Source: Terriglobia bacterium (GTDB taxonomy: Bacteria > Acidobacteriota > Terriglobia > Bryobacterales > Bryobacteraceae). From it: 39,348 bases of DNA. The stretch covers positions 1 through 39,348 of the forward strand of contig JAJPIT010000036.1 of NCBI GenBank assembly GCA_021324615.1. The letters are read 5' to 3'. The translations under genes were made by a program, and so were the position numbers. Positions 9,027-17,140 of this stretch are shown in pieces (the stretch's first letter is position 1; every line of letters starts with the position of its first letter). The notes below the pieces were generated by a model that ran no database searches, was not told the DNA's origin, and saw nothing but the letters and a program-made list of their open reading frames with translations.

Positions 9027-10121
9027 TCAGATGATCAAAGCTCGGGAGGTGCCGATTGCCTGCCACCAGCGCCTGCGGCGGTTTCTTTTGCTTTCGCCGT
9101 TCGCCTCGAACCAGTGGTAAAAAGACCGTTTGACGTCCGCGGTCGCAAACGGGTCCGGAAACGCCGAGCGAAGGTCGGCGCGTTCGCGGTAGAGGGCACG
9201 ATGCCGCGCCGTAATCGGCTCCCCGTTGTCGAAGCTGGCGTATTTCCACGGAATCGCTGACAGTTCCTGTTGTCCCATCCGGTCACATTCGCCCAGATAC
9301 CACCGCCGCAGCTCGTAAAGCGCCGGCATGGAGGCGCCATACTTCTTGAGCATTCCCTCCTGCGCCCCGCCATCCAGGCCGGAGAAGTGATAGAACACGA
9401 GCGGGCGCCCATTCACCGTAAGGCCCGCCGTAAGCGACCCCGTCACCTTTCGGTGCGTCAGGTTCCAGGTGCAAACGTTGTAGCCGGGATCGCGCAGAAT
9501 GGCGTAGTCGGTGAAGAACGCCGGCACTAGGTCGATCCAGCGCTGATCTGTAAACAACCCGCGCGGGATATCGTCAAAGCAAAACTGCTCCAGGCGGCTC
9601 GCCCACCAGGCCGCAAACCGCTGGCCCTCCCGGGATTTCTTTACGCCAAGAAATCCTAAGTTATAGATTCCGTGCTGCAAGGCGCAGATCTCGTTGTCCA
9701 GGATCGCCTCCCGCGTAGTTTCCGCCTCGGTCAGGTGCGGAGTCAGTAGGATCGACGCCGACCCGAAATGCGCCAGGATCGAATCCAGCCGGTTGAGAAC
9801 GATAATGTCCGGATCAAAGTATAGAACCTCGGAACAATCCGGCATATCGAGAAGCTTCCTTAGAGCAAACCCCTTGATCCCGGTGCTGGCTTCCACCAGC
9901 GAATGCTCGAAAATCCACTGTCGCGGATTCTCCAGATCGAGATCGTCCAATGTCCAGATCCTGTCGAACGGCTCGCGTCCGTCTTTTAGGCCGGCCGGAG
10001 TCGCGTCGGACAAAAACAAATGAAACACCGCGCCCGAATAATGTTTTTTGATGCTGTGGGCGAGTACCCGCGCTTTGGGGATATAGTTCGCGATGATGCT
10101 GGTAAAAATGTGCGTTGCCAT
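9027..10121 (-). CDS. GT8-like glycosyltransferase
   Basis: A 364-residue protein with a GT-A fold. The DxD motif is in YFDPDI (101-106); YNLGFLGVK, IPRGLFTDQRW and the FYHFSG histidine follow in the same order as in the 5815-7482 protein. The two are paralogues that share the whole catalytic domain, but this one lacks the long C-terminal extension and has only a short tail beginning FPDPFATADVK. It probably transfers a sugar from a nucleotide donor in the cytoplasm. It is the first gene of the minus-strand glycosyltransferase run and is separated from the TPP enzyme upstream by a predicted terminator, so it should have its own promoter. I see only a weak TAGGAT about 14 nt before the start codon. 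Confidence 0.82.
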   Translation of the reverse strand: MATHIFTSIIANYIPKARVLAHSIKKHYSGAVFHLFLSDATPAGLKDGREPFDRIWTLDDLDLENPRQWIFEHSLVEASTGIKGFALRKLLDMPDCSEVLYFDPDIIVLNRLDSILAHFGSASILLTPHLTEAETTREAILDNEICALQHGIYNLGFLGVKKSREGQRFAAWWASRLEQFCFDDIPRGLFTDQRWIDLVPAFFTDYAILRDPGYNVCTWNLTHRKVTGSLTAGLTVNGRPLVFYHFSGLDGGAQEGMLKKYGASMPALYELRRWYLGECDRMGQQELSAIPWKYASFDNGEPITARHRALYRERADLRSAFPDPFATADVKRSFYHWFEANGESKRNRRRRWWQAIGTSRALII

Positions 10122-10141
10122 CCCGGGTCTCGTCTATCCTA

Positions 10142-10185
10142 GAAAAACACCCCGCAGGCCTCCAAGTTGCCCGCCAGCGGGTGTT
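10142..10185 (-). terminator. Predicted intrinsic terminator after the TPP enzyme gene
   Basis: On the minus strand the stem AACACCC..GC pairs with GC..GGGTGTT (one bulged base), closing a loop of about 21 nt, and is followed by TTTTTCT. It starts about 19 nt after the stop codon at 10204 and ends before the ATG at 10121. Confidence 0.6.
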
Positions 10186-10203
10186 CCTGCCGGCGCGCGG
10201 AAG

Positions 10204-11931
10204 CTAGGTGCTTTCCATTTCGACCGGCTTGGCCAGCGGCTCCATGTCGCTCATCGGTTTGCCGAAGGCGATCTTCGGATACGCGTTCGCCAGCACATCG
10301 ATCATCACCTGAAGCAGCGCGGGTTGCCGCGGCTCCGACCACAGCCACCCGATCCCGTCTTCCATTTGTTCCGGTTCGCGGATCATGCTGGCGTCGATGC
10401 CGTAGGCTCGCGCAACCGCCGGAAAATCGGGAGCCGAATACCCCCAGTACGTGCCGACGTAACGGCCTTCGAAATAGCTCTCCTGAAATTGGCGGACCAT
10501 CCCGTGGCACTGATTATCGAGGATCACCATCTTGATGGGAAGTTTCAGGCGCCGCACCGTCTGCAACTCCTGAATGTTGCATTGAAAGGCGCCGTCGCCA
10601 GCCACCAGAACCACCGGCTTGGAAGGCGCGCTCAGCGCGGCGCCGATGGCGGCCGGAAGGCCAAAACCCATCGATCCCATCCCGCCCGAGGTCAGGAATC
10701 TCTGCTCAGGGCAAAGCTCCAGGGATTGCGCGGCCCACATCTGATGCTGGCCAACATCGGCGACATAGGCCGACGCACTGGCGCTTCGCCGCGACAAGGC
10801 GTGCAGAAACGTATTGGGGTTGATCCCCGGCACGCCGCTCAGTTCCGCCGTGTCCGGCCACTGTCGCCGCAGTCCCTCGATCTCTTCGCGCCAGCCCCTC
10901 CACCGCCCTTGCAAATCGAGCCCCTGCAGCATGCTGCCGAAGGCGGGCAGAAACTCGGCAAGTCCGCAAACCACTGCTTCGCATCCAGGGACGCGGTTGT
11001 TAATCTCGCCCGCCTCGCAGTCGACATGAAAGATGGTGCGGCCTTCTTTGAAGGCGTCGGTTCGCGAACCGGTCTGCCGCACATCGAGCCGGCTGCCCAG
11101 CACCAGAAGAAAATCACTGCGGCTCACCGCCAGATTGGACCAGCGGTTCCCGTATGTGCCGATCATCCCCACCCGCAAAGGATGCGTCGATGGCAGCACA
11201 TCGACCGCCATCAGGGAGTACACCACCGGAATCCCCAAGGCGTCCACCAGGCGGCGAAAATCCGCAATCGCGCGGCTGGCGCGGACTCCTCCCCCGGCCA
11301 GGATCAACGGCCGTTCCGCAGCTTCGATGGCGGCGCCAAGCGCGTCGCTGGGAAACGCCGCCAGCCGCGCCGGGCAAGCGGCGCCATCCTTCGGTAACCG
11401 CCGGATGTGGGCGCGCTGCACATCCATGGGAATATCCAGCAACACCGGGCCGGGCCGTCCCTCCACCGCGAGAGCAAAGGCGCGCTCCAAAAAATCGGGA
11501 ACCTGCTCGGGCGTCTCCACTTTCCAGGCCGCTTTGGTGACGGGCGCCGCCATGGCCGCAATATCGGTTTCCTGGAACCCGAGCTGGCGGATGCGGCGGT
11601 CCCCTTTCTGCTCGTGGCGATTCACCTGCCCGGTGATGAACACGGCGGGACTGGAATCGAAGTAGCAGCTGCCGATTCCCGTCAACAGATTCGTCGCCCC
11701 GGGGCCGCTGGTCGCCATCGCCACGCCTGGGATGCCCGTCATCCGCCCCGCTGCGTCCGCGGCGAACGCCGCAGCCTGTTCGTGATGCAGGTTTATGATT
11801 TCAATCCGCCCGTCCCGATGCAGCGAGTCGAGCAGGTGCGTGATCATTCCGCCGGACAGCAGGAAAACCTGGCGTACTCCCTTTTCGGCAAGCGCCGCCG
11901 CGATGTAATCCGTAACCTTGACGGGATCCAT
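10204..11931 (-). CDS. Thiamine-diphosphate enzyme, YerE/acetolactate-synthase type
   Basis: A 575-residue ThDP-dependent enzyme with the three expected domains. The PYR domain has the catalytic Glu51 in HHEQAAAFAADAAGR. The central domain is Rossmann-like. The PP domain has the ThDP/Mg motif GDGAF (445-449) through LDNQ (471-474). The best-known relatives make acetolactate, but no small regulatory subunit or other ilv gene is nearby. Next door is a complete front end for a CDP-3,6-dideoxy sugar. In Yersinia, YerE, a flavin- and ThDP-dependent member of this family, adds an acetyl unit from pyruvate to CDP-4-keto-3,6-dideoxyglucose. That is the favoured role here, by context. It is transcribed away from the sugar operon from a shared intergenic region. 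The ATG has no Shine-Dalgarno and lies 11 nt after a perfect TATAAT. Confidence 0.85.
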   Translation of the reverse strand: MDPVKVTDYIAAALAEKGVRQVFLLSGGMITHLLDSLHRDGRIEIINLHHEQAAAFAADAAGRMTGIPGVAMATSGPGATNLLTGIGSCYFDSSPAVFITGQVNRHEQKGDRRIRQLGFQETDIAAMAAPVTKAAWKVETPEQVPDFLERAFALAVEGRPGPVLLDIPMDVQRAHIRRLPKDGAACPARLAAFPSDALGAAIEAAERPLILAGGGVRASRAIADFRRLVDALGIPVVYSLMAVDVLPSTHPLRVGMIGTYGNRWSNLAVSRSDFLLVLGSRLDVRQTGSRTDAFKEGRTIFHVDCEAGEINNRVPGCEAVVCGLAEFLPAFGSMLQGLDLQGRWRGWREEIEGLRRQWPDTAELSGVPGINPNTFLHALSRRSASASAYVADVGQHQMWAAQSLELCPEQRFLTSGGMGSMGFGLPAAIGAALSAPSKPVVLVAGDGAFQCNIQELQTVRRLKLPIKMVILDNQCHGMVRQFQESYFEGRYVGTYWGYSAPDFPAVARAYGIDASMIREPEQMEDGIGWLWSEPRQPALLQVMIDVLANAYPKIAFGKPMSDMEPLAKPVEMEST

Positions 11932-11942
11932 CCGATAAACAG

Positions 11943-11948
11943 ATTATA
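11943..11948 (-). promoter_or_regulatory. -10 element for the TPP enzyme gene, probably leaderless
   Basis: A perfect TATAAT on the minus strand, 11 nt before the ATG at 11931. Transcription would start about 4-5 nt before the ATG, and no ribosome-binding site is visible. No good -35 lies 16-18 nt upstream. Confidence 0.5.
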
Positions 11949-11950
11949 TC

Positions 11951-11980
11951 TTGAAGCCATCTGGCGACATGCGGTAAAAT
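11951..11980 (+). promoter_or_regulatory. Predicted sigma70-type promoter for the CDP-sugar operon
   Basis: TTGAAG (11951-11956), 18-nt spacer, TAAAAT (11975-11980). The predicted leader before the GTG at 12137 is about 150 nt. It lies back to back with the opposing TATAAT at 11943-11948, so the two transcription units share one control region. Confidence 0.5.
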
Positions 11981-12136
11981 TCCCGCTTGCGGCGGCCGCG
12001 TTGGCCCGCGGCAGCCCGGATATCGCGCTGGTTGCGGTCGCCTTCCGCAGATCGTCTCGCGTCATCCCCAGCGCGGCCCGGGGAAGCGATGACGCGTGGG
12101 AGCAGCGCCGGAACTTAGTGCTAGAGTGATTGCATC

Positions 12137-13129
12137 GTGCGCAAGACCATCAGTATTGTAACCCCCTGCTACAACGAAGAAGCGAACGTGGAAGAAATCC
12201 ACGAGCGGGTGAGGAAGGTGATGGAAGGCGTCGGTACATATGATTACGAGCACATCTTCATCGACAATGCTTCGCGCGATCAAACCGTTGCCATCCTGAA
12301 GAGGATCGCTCTTGCCGACCACCGCGTGAAAATTATTGTGAACACCCGCAACTTCGGCCACCTGCGCTCGCATCTGCACGGGATGTTGCAGGCCAGCGGC
12401 GACGCCGTGGTGTTACTGTTTTCCGATCTCCAGGATCCGCCGGAGTTAATCCGTGAAATGCTCCTGCATTGGGAGCAGGGCACGCCGGTGGTGTTGGCGA
12501 TCAAGAACACCAGCGAGGAAAATGGCGCGATGTTTTGGATCCGCACGAAATATTACCGCCTGGTGAATCGCTTGGCCGACCTGGAAACTTATGAAAATTT
12601 CACCGGTTTTGGCCTGTATGATCGCAAGGTGATGGAAATTGTGCGGTCATTCAACGATCCTTATCCCTATTTCCGGGGAATGGTGGCGGAGATCGGCTTG
12701 CCGCACGTGAAATTGTTTTACAACCAGAAACGCCGCCTTCGTGGCGTAACGAAAAATAATTTTTATACCCTGTACGATTTGGCGATGCTCGGCGTCACGA
12801 ATTTTTCCAAAGTTCCGCTGCGCCTGCTGACCTTCTTCGGCTTCGGGTGCGCCTTGTTAAGCATTCTCGTCTCCATCGCCTACACGGTATATAAGTTGCT
12901 GTTCTGGAACCGGTTCTCCGTGGGAATCGCACCGCTGGTCATCGGAATCTTCTTTTTCGCCTCGGTGCAGTTGATCTGCCTCGGCATCCTTGGCGAGTAC
13001 ATCGGCGCCATTCACACCCAGGTGCTGCGCCGGCCCCTGGTGATCGAAAAAGAGCGCGTCAATTTTGAACACGATTTTCCCGGCCGGGCGGAACTGCATG
13101 CCCAAGGCGCCGGCGGAGGCCCGCGGTGA
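12137..13129 (+). CDS. GtrB/ArnC-like polyprenyl-phosphate glycosyltransferase
   Basis: A 330-residue GT2 enzyme with a C-terminal membrane hairpin. The catalytic domain opens with SIVTPCYNEE (6-15) and carries DLQD (97-100) as the metal site. Two membrane helices lie at about 227-252 and 262-286. The layout matches enzymes that transfer a sugar from a nucleotide donor to undecaprenyl or dolichyl phosphate on the inner face of the membrane (GtrB, ArnC, DPM1). It is the first gene of the plus-strand operon; its stop overlaps the next start by 4 bp (GTGA). It could load the CDP-linked product of the operon, or a common sugar, onto the lipid carrier. The GT-C-like protein at 17070-18482 is a candidate user of that product. 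Start GTG, no strong ribosome site. Confidence 0.87.
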   Translation: MRKTISIVTPCYNEEANVEEIHERVRKVMEGVGTYDYEHIFIDNASRDQTVAILKRIALADHRVKIIVNTRNFGHLRSHLHGMLQASGDAVVLLFSDLQDPPELIREMLLHWEQGTPVVLAIKNTSEENGAMFWIRTKYYRLVNRLADLETYENFTGFGLYDRKVMEIVRSFNDPYPYFRGMVAEIGLPHVKLFYNQKRRLRGVTKNNFYTLYDLAMLGVTNFSKVPLRLLTFFGFGCALLSILVSIAYTVYKLLFWNRFSVGIAPLVIGIFFFASVQLICLGILGEYIGAIHTQVLRRPLVIEKERVNFEHDFPGRAELHAQGAGGGPR

Positions 13130-13902
13130 AAGTGGTCATCTTGTGCGGCGGGCAAGGCACACGCCTGCGCGAGGAAACCGAGTTCCGCCCCAAACCGCTG
13201 GTGCCGATCGGAGAACGTCCGATTCTGTGGCACATTATGAAATACTTCGCGCATTTCGGTTTGCGCGAATTCGTGTTGTGCCTGGGCTACCGCGGCCACA
13301 TGATAAAGGAATATTTTCTGAACTATGAGGCGATGAACAACGATTTCACCATCTGCCTGGGGCGGCGCCATTCGATCCGCTATCACAACGCGCACGACGA
13401 ACAGGATTTGCACGTGACGCTGGTCGATACCGGACTGGCCTCCATGACCGGCGGCCGGGTGCTCCGGATCCGCCGCTACGTCGGCGAGGAGACCTTTTTG
13501 GTCACCTACGGTGATGGCGTTGCCGACGTGGATCTGAACGCGCTGCTCGCCTTCCACCGGGAGCACCAGCGCATCGCCACCATTTCCACAGTCCGGCCCG
13601 GCTCGCGGTTCGGCGTGGTGGAGATCAACGACCGGCAGGAAATCGAGAGATTTACCGAAAAACCGCAGATGGATACCTGGGTGAATGCGGGTTTTATGCT
13701 ATTTAACCCGCAGATTTTCGACTATCTGGACGGCGACGATTGCGTGCTGGAGCGGGAGCCGCTGGAGCGGCTGGCCCTTGAGCGGCAGCTCATGGCGTAT
13801 CGCCATCCAGGATTCTTCTTCGCCATGGACACCTACCGCGAATATCAGATGCTGAACGCGCTGTGGGAGACCGGCAACGCACCGTGGAAGGTCTGGGCGT
13901 GA
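13126..13902 (+). CDS. rfbF: Glucose-1-phosphate cytidylyltransferase
   Basis: A 258-residue nucleotidyltransferase that makes CDP-glucose from CTP and glucose-1-phosphate, the first step toward CDP-linked 3,6-dideoxyhexoses. The signature GGQGTRL with RPKPL lies at 8-25, the active-site YGDGVADV at 128-135 and the product-binding EKP near 178-180. Length is normal for the family (DdhA/RfbF). It starts at GTG within the GTGA overlap with the previous gene and ends in another GTGA overlap with the dehydratase. This tight spacing suggests translational coupling. Family assignment is firm; the organism-level product depends on the neighbours. Confidence 0.95.
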   Translation: MKVVILCGGQGTRLREETEFRPKPLVPIGERPILWHIMKYFAHFGLREFVLCLGYRGHMIKEYFLNYEAMNNDFTICLGRRHSIRYHNAHDEQDLHVTLVDTGLASMTGGRVLRIRRYVGEETFLVTYGDGVADVDLNALLAFHREHQRIATISTVRPGSRFGVVEINDRQEIERFTEKPQMDTWVNAGFMLFNPQIFDYLDGDDCVLEREPLERLALERQLMAYRHPGFFFAMDTYREYQMLNALWETGNAPWKVWA

Positions 13903-14876
13903 GCCAATCGTTCTGGCAAGATCGGCCCACTCTGGTTACCGGGGCCACCGGCTTGCTCGGCGGTTGGCTGGTGGAGCGGCTCTTGGCCGCCGGTGCAGAA
14001 GTGGTCTGCCTGATTCGCGACTCCGTTCCGGCCAACCGGCTGCGTCGCGACGGAGTGCTGAACCGCGTCATTGTGGTACAGGGCGACGTCCGCGACCAGG
14101 CGCTGCTGGAGCGCGTGCTCGGCGAGTACGAAATCGACACGGTGATGCATCTGGCGGCGCAGACCATCGTGGGAGTCGCCAACCGCAATCCGATTTCCAC
14201 CTTCGAATCGAATATTCAGGGCACCTGGGCGGTGCTCGACGCCGCGCGGCGCAGCCCGCGGGTCCGCCAGATCGTGCAAGCCTCCTCGGACAAGGCTTAT
14301 GGCCCGCAGTCGGAGCTGCCTTACACCGAGGACGCCCCCCTGCGCGGCGCGCATCCCTATGATGTGAGCAAAGCGTGCGCGGATCTGATCGCACGGAATT
14401 ACGCGGTCAGTTTCGGCCTTCCGGTGGCGATCACCCGCTGCGGGAATTTTTACGGCGGCGGCGATCTGAACTGGAGCCGGATCGTGCCGGGCACCATCCG
14501 TTCGATTTTGCGCGGCGAGCGGCCGGTGATTCGCTCCGACGGCTCCTTCATCCGCGACTATCTCTACGTCGAAGACGGCGCGTGCGCGTACATGCGACTG
14601 GCCGAACAACTGGCCTTGCGGCGGGAACTGGCCGGCCAGGCGTTTAACTTCTCCAACGAACAGCGCGTATCGGTGCTCGAACTGGTGCGGCTCATCTTAA
14701 GAGTCATGGACGCGGATCTGGCGCCGGAGGTGCGGAACGAAGCCTCCAACGAGATTCGCGAACAATTTCTGAGCGCTGAAAAGGCGCGGCGCGTTCTGGG
14801 ATGGTCGCCCGCCTTCAGCCTGGAAGCGGGACTGCGCAAGACCGTCGCCTGGTACCGGAGCTACTTCGGTGTCTGA
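13899..14876 (+). CDS. rfbG: CDP-glucose 4,6-dehydratase
   Basis: A 325-residue extended SDR that oxidises CDP-glucose to CDP-4-keto-6-deoxyglucose using bound NAD. The Rossmann motif GATGLLG is at 15-21. The catalytic set is SSDK (129-132) and YDVSK (154-158), typical of sugar-nucleotide 4,6-dehydratases. GTG 13899 is chosen because GGAAGG lies 7 nt upstream and it forms a GTGA overlap with rfbF; a GTG at 13863 would add 12 residues but lies deep in rfbF. It is a little shorter than some RfbG proteins (about 355) but has all the expected motifs. Its product feeds the RfbH-type enzyme encoded directly downstream. Confidence 0.93.
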   Translation: MSQSFWQDRPTLVTGATGLLGGWLVERLLAAGAEVVCLIRDSVPANRLRRDGVLNRVIVVQGDVRDQALLERVLGEYEIDTVMHLAAQTIVGVANRNPISTFESNIQGTWAVLDAARRSPRVRQIVQASSDKAYGPQSELPYTEDAPLRGAHPYDVSKACADLIARNYAVSFGLPVAITRCGNFYGGGDLNWSRIVPGTIRSILRGERPVIRSDGSFIRDYLYVEDGACAYMRLAEQLALRRELAGQAFNFSNEQRVSVLELVRLILRVMDADLAPEVRNEASNEIREQFLSAEKARRVLGWSPAFSLEAGLRKTVAWYRSYFGV

Positions 14877-16185
14877 GCGCTCCGGCCGTTTGCGCGAGCA
14901 GATCCGCGGGCTCGTCGCGGAATATTACCGGGCGGAATTCGCCGGGCGGCCGTTTGTCCCCGGCCAATCACCCGTTCCCGTCGCCGGGCGGGTCTTCGAT
15001 CAGAGCGAATTGCAGGCATTAATCGACGCGGCGCTCGATTTCTGGTTGACGGCTGGACGCTTCGCGGCCGAATTTGAGAAAAAATTTGCCCGGTTCTTCG
15101 GCTTGCGTTGCGCCATGCTGACCAATTCCGGATCTTCGGCGAATCTGCTGGCCGTCTCCGCTCTGACTTCGCCCCGCCTGAAAGAAGACCGCCTGCGGCC
15201 CGGGGATGAGGTGATCACGGTCGCCGCCGGGTTTCCGACGACGGTCAATCCGATCGTCCAGAACCGCCTGGTCCCGGTTTTTCTGGACGTCGATCCCTGC
15301 ACCCAGGCCGTGCGTCTGGATCAGCTCGAAACCGCGCTGAGTGGGAAGACACGGGCGGTGATCCTGGCGCACACGCTGGGCAACCCCTATCGCGCCGATC
15401 AGGTTGCGGAGTTTGCCGAGCGGCACAACCTGTGGTTCATCGAGGATTGCTGCGACGCCGTGGGCGCGACCCTCGGCGGGCGCAGCGTCGGCACCTTCGG
15501 CGACCTGGCCACCGTGAGCTTCTATCCCGCGCATCACATCACGATGGGCGAGGGCGGCTGCGTCCTCAGCGACCAGCCCCTGCTCAAGACCCTGGTGGAG
15601 TCGTTCCGGGACTGGGGCCGCGACTGCTGGTGCGCGCCGGGAAAGGAAAACACCTGCGGCAAGCGCTTCGCCTGGCAGTTGGGGGAACTGCCCTGCGGCT
15701 ACGATCACAAGTACACCTATTCGCACATTGGCTACAACCTCAAGCTCACCGATCTTCAGGCCGCCGTGGGGCTGGCTCAGTTGGAAAAGCTTCCCGCATT
15801 TATCGCCGCCCGGCGGCGCAATTTTCAGCTTCTTTATGAACGGCTGAAGCCGCTCGAGGATGCGCTGGTTCTGCCGCAGGCAACGCCCGGCTCCGAGCCG
15901 AGTTGGTTCGGCTTCCCGCTCGCCGTGCGTCCGGAGGTGGGCATAACGCGGGATCAATTGGTGCGGCACCTTGAGTCGCGCAAGATCGCGACGCGGCTGT
16001 TGTTTGGAGGAAATCTCTTGCGCCAGCCCGCTTACCGGGACATTCCGCACCGCGTGATCGGCGATCTATCCGGCACCGAGTTTGTGATGAGAAACCTGTT
16101 CTGGATCGGCGTGTATCCTGGCCTGAGCGAGCCGATGATCGATTATATGGCGGCCGAAATCCGCGGCTTTCTCCGCCATGCCTGA
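14869..16185 (+). CDS. rfbH: CDP-4-keto-6-deoxyglucose 3-dehydratase (E1)
   Basis: A 438-residue DegT-fold, PMP-dependent iron-sulfur dehydratase that removes the C3 hydroxyl of CDP-4-keto-6-deoxyglucose. Unlike ordinary aminotransferases it has His in place of the PLP-anchoring Lys ([12 protein letters not shown], 219-230, His222). It keeps the cofactor-binding Asp193 in IEDCCDA. The Cys set Cys195, Cys253, Cys255 and Cys263 (CWC...NTC) matches the [2Fe-2S] ligands of characterised E1 enzymes. These features separate RfbH/DdhC from amino-sugar aminotransferases. The GTG start overlaps the previous stop by 8 bp. The pathway normally needs an E3 reductase (DdhD) to finish deoxygenation, and none is encoded in this window. 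Confidence 0.94.
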   Translation: MSERSGRLREQIRGLVAEYYRAEFAGRPFVPGQSPVPVAGRVFDQSELQALIDAALDFWLTAGRFAAEFEKKFARFFGLRCAMLTNSGSSANLLAVSALTSPRLKEDRLRPGDEVITVAAGFPTTVNPIVQNRLVPVFLDVDPCTQAVRLDQLETALSGKTRAVILAHTLGNPYRADQVAEFAERHNLWFIEDCCDAVGATLGGRSVGTFGDLATVSFYPAHHITMGEGGCVLSDQPLLKTLVESFRDWGRDCWCAPGKENTCGKRFAWQLGELPCGYDHKYTYSHIGYNLKLTDLQAAVGLAQLEKLPAFIAARRRNFQLLYERLKPLEDALVLPQATPGSEPSWFGFPLAVRPEVGITRDQLVRHLESRKIATRLLFGGNLLRQPAYRDIPHRVIGDLSGTEFVMRNLFWIGVYPGLSEPMIDYMAAEIRGFLRHA

Positions 16186-17140
16186 AGTCGCTCACCGCGA
16201 TCTCGACCAAGCGCTTCAGGGCGCCGAGGTGATGTGGCGCGCCGCGCGCGGCGTCAGCATCTTTCTTACCGGCGGAACGGGATTTATCGGATCCTGGCTG
16301 GTGGATTTGTTCCGCGAAGCCAACGCGCGCTTCAACCTGGCCGCCCGCTTGGTGGTGCTGACCCGGCAATCGAGGGTTTCGCCGGATCCGGCCGTTTGCT
16401 TCCATCGTGGCGACGTGCGGAGCTTCCAGTTTCCGGAAGGCGATTTTTCGTACGTGATTCACGGAGCCAACGCGGTGTTTGACGAGCCCGCGCTGGAAGA
16501 AACCATCCTTGCGGGCACCGACCGGGTTCTGTGCTTCTGCGCCGGCCGCCGGCCGGCGAAACTGTTGTATCTGAGCTCCGGAGCGGTATATGGCGCGCGG
16601 CCGTCCCGCGCCGGCGCGATCGCCGAGGACAGTCCGCTGGGACCGCCTGCCAGCCGCTACGCGCGCGCCAAACAAATCGCCGAAAGTATGTGCGGTGCGT
16701 TTCCGGCCACCATCGCGCGCGGCTTTGCCTTCATCGGACCGAGACTTCCGCTGGATGGCGGGTTTGCCGCCGGAAATTTCCTTCGCGACCGGTTGGCCCG
16801 CCGGCCCCTCCGCGTGGAGGGAAACGGCAGAGCGGTCCGCTCGTATTTGTACGCTTCCGATCTGGCGGCGTGGCTTTGGACGCTCCTGTTTCGCGGGGAG
16901 GCCGGGCGGGTTTACAATGTCGGCTCGGATCAAGCCGTGACAGTGCGCGAGTTGGCGCGCAGAATTGCCGCGCCGGTCGGCCTGCCGGTGGAGGTGCGCG
17001 GCGGCGAGACCGGGGATTCCTACTACGTCCCGTCGATCGAACGCGCGCGGCGCGAACTGGGACTCGAAGTCAGGGTCGGGCTGGATGAGGCGATCCGGCG
17101 GACGGTGGAGTGGCATCTTTCGACGCCGCGTCCGGTCTAG
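16178..17140 (+). CDS. Extended SDR, sugar-nucleotide reductase/epimerase
   Basis: A 320-residue NAD(P)-dependent extended SDR. After a 25-residue lead ([14 protein letters not shown]) comes the Rossmann motif GGTGFIG (32-38), the catalytic Ser near 133-134 in LSSGAVYG, and Tyr161/Lys165 in YARAK. It ends the operon and overlaps rfbH by 8 bp. In 3,6-dideoxyhexose pathways an SDR at this place reduces a keto group (abequose and paratose synthases) or, in yersiniose synthesis, the carbonyl of the added acetyl group (YerF). With a YerE-like gene nearby, a YerF-like role is attractive but unproven. The last 71 bp overlap the convergent gene at 17070-18482. Confidence 0.85.
   Translation: MPEVAHRDLDQALQGAEVMWRAARGVSIFLTGGTGFIGSWLVDLFREANARFNLAARLVVLTRQSRVSPDPAVCFHRGDVRSFQFPEGDFSYVIHGANAVFDEPALEETILAGTDRVLCFCAGRRPAKLLYLSSGAVYGARPSRAGAIAEDSPLGPPASRYARAKQIAESMCGAFPATIARGFAFIGPRLPLDGGFAAGNFLRDRLARRPLRVEGNGRAVRSYLYASDLAAWLWTLLFRGEAGRVYNVGSDQAVTVRELARRIAAPVGLPVEVRGGETGDSYYVPSIERARRELGLEVRVGLDEAIRRTVEWHLSTPRPV

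Noticed and set aside
10093-11397. Open frame on the plus strand opposite the ThDP enzyme gene
   Set aside because: The sense gene has all its catalytic motifs; the antisense translation is rich in His, Pro and Arg and resembles no family.
10204-11931. Acetolactate synthase for branched-chain amino acids (ilvB)
   Set aside because: No ilvN or other ilv gene nearby, and the neighbours are CDP-sugar enzymes. It cannot be fully excluded from sequence alone.
14869-16185. Sugar aminotransferase of the DegT family
   Set aside because: The PLP-anchoring Lys is replaced by His and the [2Fe-2S] cysteines are present, as in RfbH.
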